Positions 62,470-64,000 of a stretch of 64,000 nt of DNA are shown one piece after another. How positions within the stretch are numbered: the stretch's first letter is position 1; each line of letters opens with the position of its first letter. The notes beneath the pieces are model-generated. The model saw nothing but the letters and a program-made list of their open reading frames with translations, searched no databases and had not been told where the DNA came from. Made by a program: the position numbers and the translations under genes. The stretch is from Vicinamibacterales bacterium (lineage in GTDB: Bacteria > Acidobacteriota > Vicinamibacteria > Vicinamibacterales > Fen-181): assembly GCA_036504215.1 (NCBI GenBank), contig DASXVO010000033.1:1-64000 (forward strand), read 5' to 3'.

Positions 62470-63777
62470 ATGCGCACACTGACCGTTCCCTGTATCTGCC
62501 TGATCGCATACGTGTCGTTCTCCGGCACCGCACGGGCCCAGGCCGGCGATATCCCGTCGCGGCTCTCGCTGGCTGACGCGCTTGCCCTCGCCGAGCAACG
62601 CAACCCGGCCCTGGCATCGGCCCGCCAGCAGGCGGCCATCGCCGACGCCGGAGCGATTGCGGCTCGACAATGGCTGAACCCGGTCTTCAACCTGGCCGGA
62701 GCGAAGTACCGCCCTGGTGAGCCTACGGGCACGAGTTTCCTGAACCAGCAGGAGCTCAGCGTCCAGATCGAGCAGCAGTTGGAAACCGCTGGACGCCGCC
62801 GGTGGCGGTCGGCCGTGGCCGCTGCGGCACAGGGCGCAAGCCGATCGGGCATTGAGGATCAGCGCCGACAACTGCGCCTCGAGGTACAGCGCGCCTACTT
62901 CCAGCTGGTGCTGGCCCGCCTCGATGCCGACGCGGCCGCGACCTCGCTCGCCGACATCGACAAGGTGATCGCGCTCAACCGCTCGCGCTACCAGCAGGGC
63001 GAGATTTCCGGCGGTGAACTGCGGCGGCTGGAGGTCGAACGCCTGAAGTTCACCGACGACGTGCTGGCGGCGGAACTGGAGAGCCGACACGCCAGGAGCG
63101 CGGTGCTGGCGCTCCTCGGGGCTCGCCGGCTGGATCTGCCGATCGAGCCGAGCGACGGCCTGGTTGCCAGCGACGGCACGGCGGCCGGCCTGCCGGCCGG
63201 GAGCGGCACGTCTCTCGATGTCGAGGCGATTGCCGCCCAGGCCCTGTCGGGCCGCCCCGACCTCGTCAGCGCCCGCCAGGATCAGTCGCGCAGCCGGGCT
63301 GAACTCGGGCTGCAGCGCGCCATCCGGACGCCCAACGTGTCAGTGGGCGCCGGCCTGCTCCGAGACTTCGGTGTGAACGGGCTGATGTGGAACGTCACTG
63401 TCCCGCTTACGCTGTTCGACCGCAACCTGGCCGGCATCACGCGCGCCGAGGCCGAGGCACGCCTTGCCGACAGCCGAGTGCGCGAGCGGGAGCTGGCGGT
63501 CTCGCTCGACGTGCAGCAGGCAGTCGATCTCGTCGAGATCAGCCGCCGGCGCGTCGAATACCTCGAGCGCGAGTATGTGAAGAAGGCCCGCGAAGCGCGC
63601 GACGCGGTGCTCGCCGCCTACCGATCCGGCGAAACCCCCCTGCTCGATTTCCTCGACGCCCAGCGCGTCTATCGCGACGTGCTCCGCGCCTACAACCGAG
63701 CGCTGTTCGATCATCGACTCAGCCTCATCCAACTCGAAGCCGCCGTCGGGACCGCTCCCGGAGGACCGCATTCATGA
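62470..63777 (+). CDS. TolC-family outer-membrane efflux channel (CusC/CzcC-like)
   Basis: 435 residues. Signal peptide (cleavage after ARAQ near residue 23), then two similar halves with TolC repeats: LSLADALALAEQRNPALASA and PNVSVGAGLLRDF-type strands, coiled helices LELQRAYFQLVLARLDADAA-like and a C-terminal RSGETPLLDFLDAQRVYRDV. Forms the outer exit of a tripartite pump; closest by order to CzcC/CusC. It overlaps the adaptor start by 4 bases (ATGA). ATG 62470 begins the signal peptide. Confidence 0.9.
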   Translation: MRTLTVPCICLIAYVSFSGTARAQAGDIPSRLSLADALALAEQRNPALASARQQAAIADAGAIAARQWLNPVFNLAGAKYRPGEPTGTSFLNQQELSVQIEQQLETAGRRRWRSAVAAAAQGASRSGIEDQRRQLRLEVQRAYFQLVLARLDADAAATSLADIDKVIALNRSRYQQGEISGGELRRLEVERLKFTDDVLAAELESRHARSAVLALLGARRLDLPIEPSDGLVASDGTAAGLPAGSGTSLDVEAIAAQALSGRPDLVSARQDQSRSRAELGLQRAIRTPNVSVGAGLLRDFGVNGLMWNVTVPLTLFDRNLAGITRAEAEARLADSRVRERELAVSLDVQQAVDLVEISRRRVEYLEREYVKKAREARDAVLAAYRSGETPLLDFLDAQRVYRDVLRAYNRALFDHRLSLIQLEAAVGTAPGGPHS

Positions 63778-64000
63778 TCCGCCGCTTCTCGTTGCTCCTG
63801 TTTCTGCTCTTGGTGGCCGGCTGCGGGCCTGGTGCCGCGCCTCCGGCCGAGCGCACCGCGACGCCACCGGCTGAAGCCGCGCGGCGCGGCGCACCGCGCG
63901 AGCTGCGCGTGGCCGGCGACCTGCAGAAGAAATGGGGGCTCGTCACAGGACCTGTCGCGCGGCTCTCGGTATCGGGCGCGCTGACGCTTCCTGGCGTGAT
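63774..64000 (+). CDS. Efflux RND/HlyD-type membrane-fusion lipoprotein (start; cut by window edge)
   Basis: The first 75 residues. A lipoprotein signal with lipobox LVAGC at residues ~14-18, then a low-complexity Ala/Pro linker and ELRVAGDLQKKWGLVTGPVA, the start of the adaptor barrel (SGALTLPGV). Metal-pump adaptors (CusB/CzcB) look like this. ATG overlaps the TolC stop, so the two are co-translated. The inner-membrane pump gene should follow beyond 64000. Confidence 0.8.
   Translation, partial: MIRRFSLLLFLLLVAGCGPGAAPPAERTATPPAEAARRGAPRELRVAGDLQKKWGLVTGPVARLSVSGALTLPGV

Noticed and set aside
1-64000. tRNA, rRNA, riboswitches
   Set aside because: I scanned intergenic stretches by eye and saw no cloverleaf, rRNA or known riboswitch core. 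A covariance-model search would decide this.

Overview
The window is a high-GC stretch of a Gram-negative bacterial chromosome. It encodes a FadL-type outer-membrane channel, a TolC-type channel, an OmpA-domain protein and many exported enzymes. The gene set (tandem UvrA, DUF5916 and FecR/DUF6600 proteins, many secreted hydrolases, GTP-type PEP carboxykinase, short GC-rich palindromes) suggests an Acidobacteriota lineage such as Vicinamibacteria. That placement is inference; there is no rRNA or tRNA gene here to test it.

Layout. Positions 1-6.6 kb are an accessory, defence-like region. It holds a nucleotidyltransferase tail cut by the window edge, an AEP primase/SF2 helicase/DUF559 nuclease polypeptide (TOTE type) split by one in-frame TAG, a PIN/AbrB toxin-antitoxin pair with a palindromic operator, a decayed MNT-HEPN pair, a start-less GIY-YIG nuclease between palindromic repeats, and a Dam-type methylase with a small unknown gene. 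From 7 to 24 kb come an exported MEMO-family protein, pckG, a PlsC-ACP-AMP-ligase fusion, GNAT, a NYN/LOTUS protein, an RRM protein, a double-length UvrA, an NlpC/P60 hydrolase, and a Crp/Fnr regulator with the RIC iron-sulfur repair protein beside a 9-bp minisatellite. From 24 to 51 kb are mainly metabolic and envelope genes: DUF5916, cupin, FecR, class V aminotransferase, lactate permease, radical SAM, thrB-thrC, amidohydrolases, gamma-glutamyltransferase, MFS, yceI, VOC, RidA, FadL, an orphan sugar-binding lipoprotein, a J-domain protein and a methyltransferase.

The most interesting block is 51.4-58.8 kb, seven same-strand genes: a coiled-coil protein, PspA/IM30 (bacterial ESCRT-III), a membrane-anchored ABC substrate-binding protein fused to an OmpA peptidoglycan-binding domain, its permease and ATPase, a membrane hairpin/coiled-coil protein, and a two-half AAA ATPase. 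Together they look like an envelope-stress or membrane-remodelling machine that combines ESCRT-III-like, AAA and transporter parts. I know of no functional description of this combination. The window closes with an S9 peptidase, an unknown exported protein, and the start of a metal-efflux (Cus/Czc-type) operon running off the right edge.

Most genes lie in short convergent or divergent units with overlapping stop/start codons inside operons. Several start codons sit only 6-9 bases below a -10-like hexamer, which suggests leaderless transcripts.
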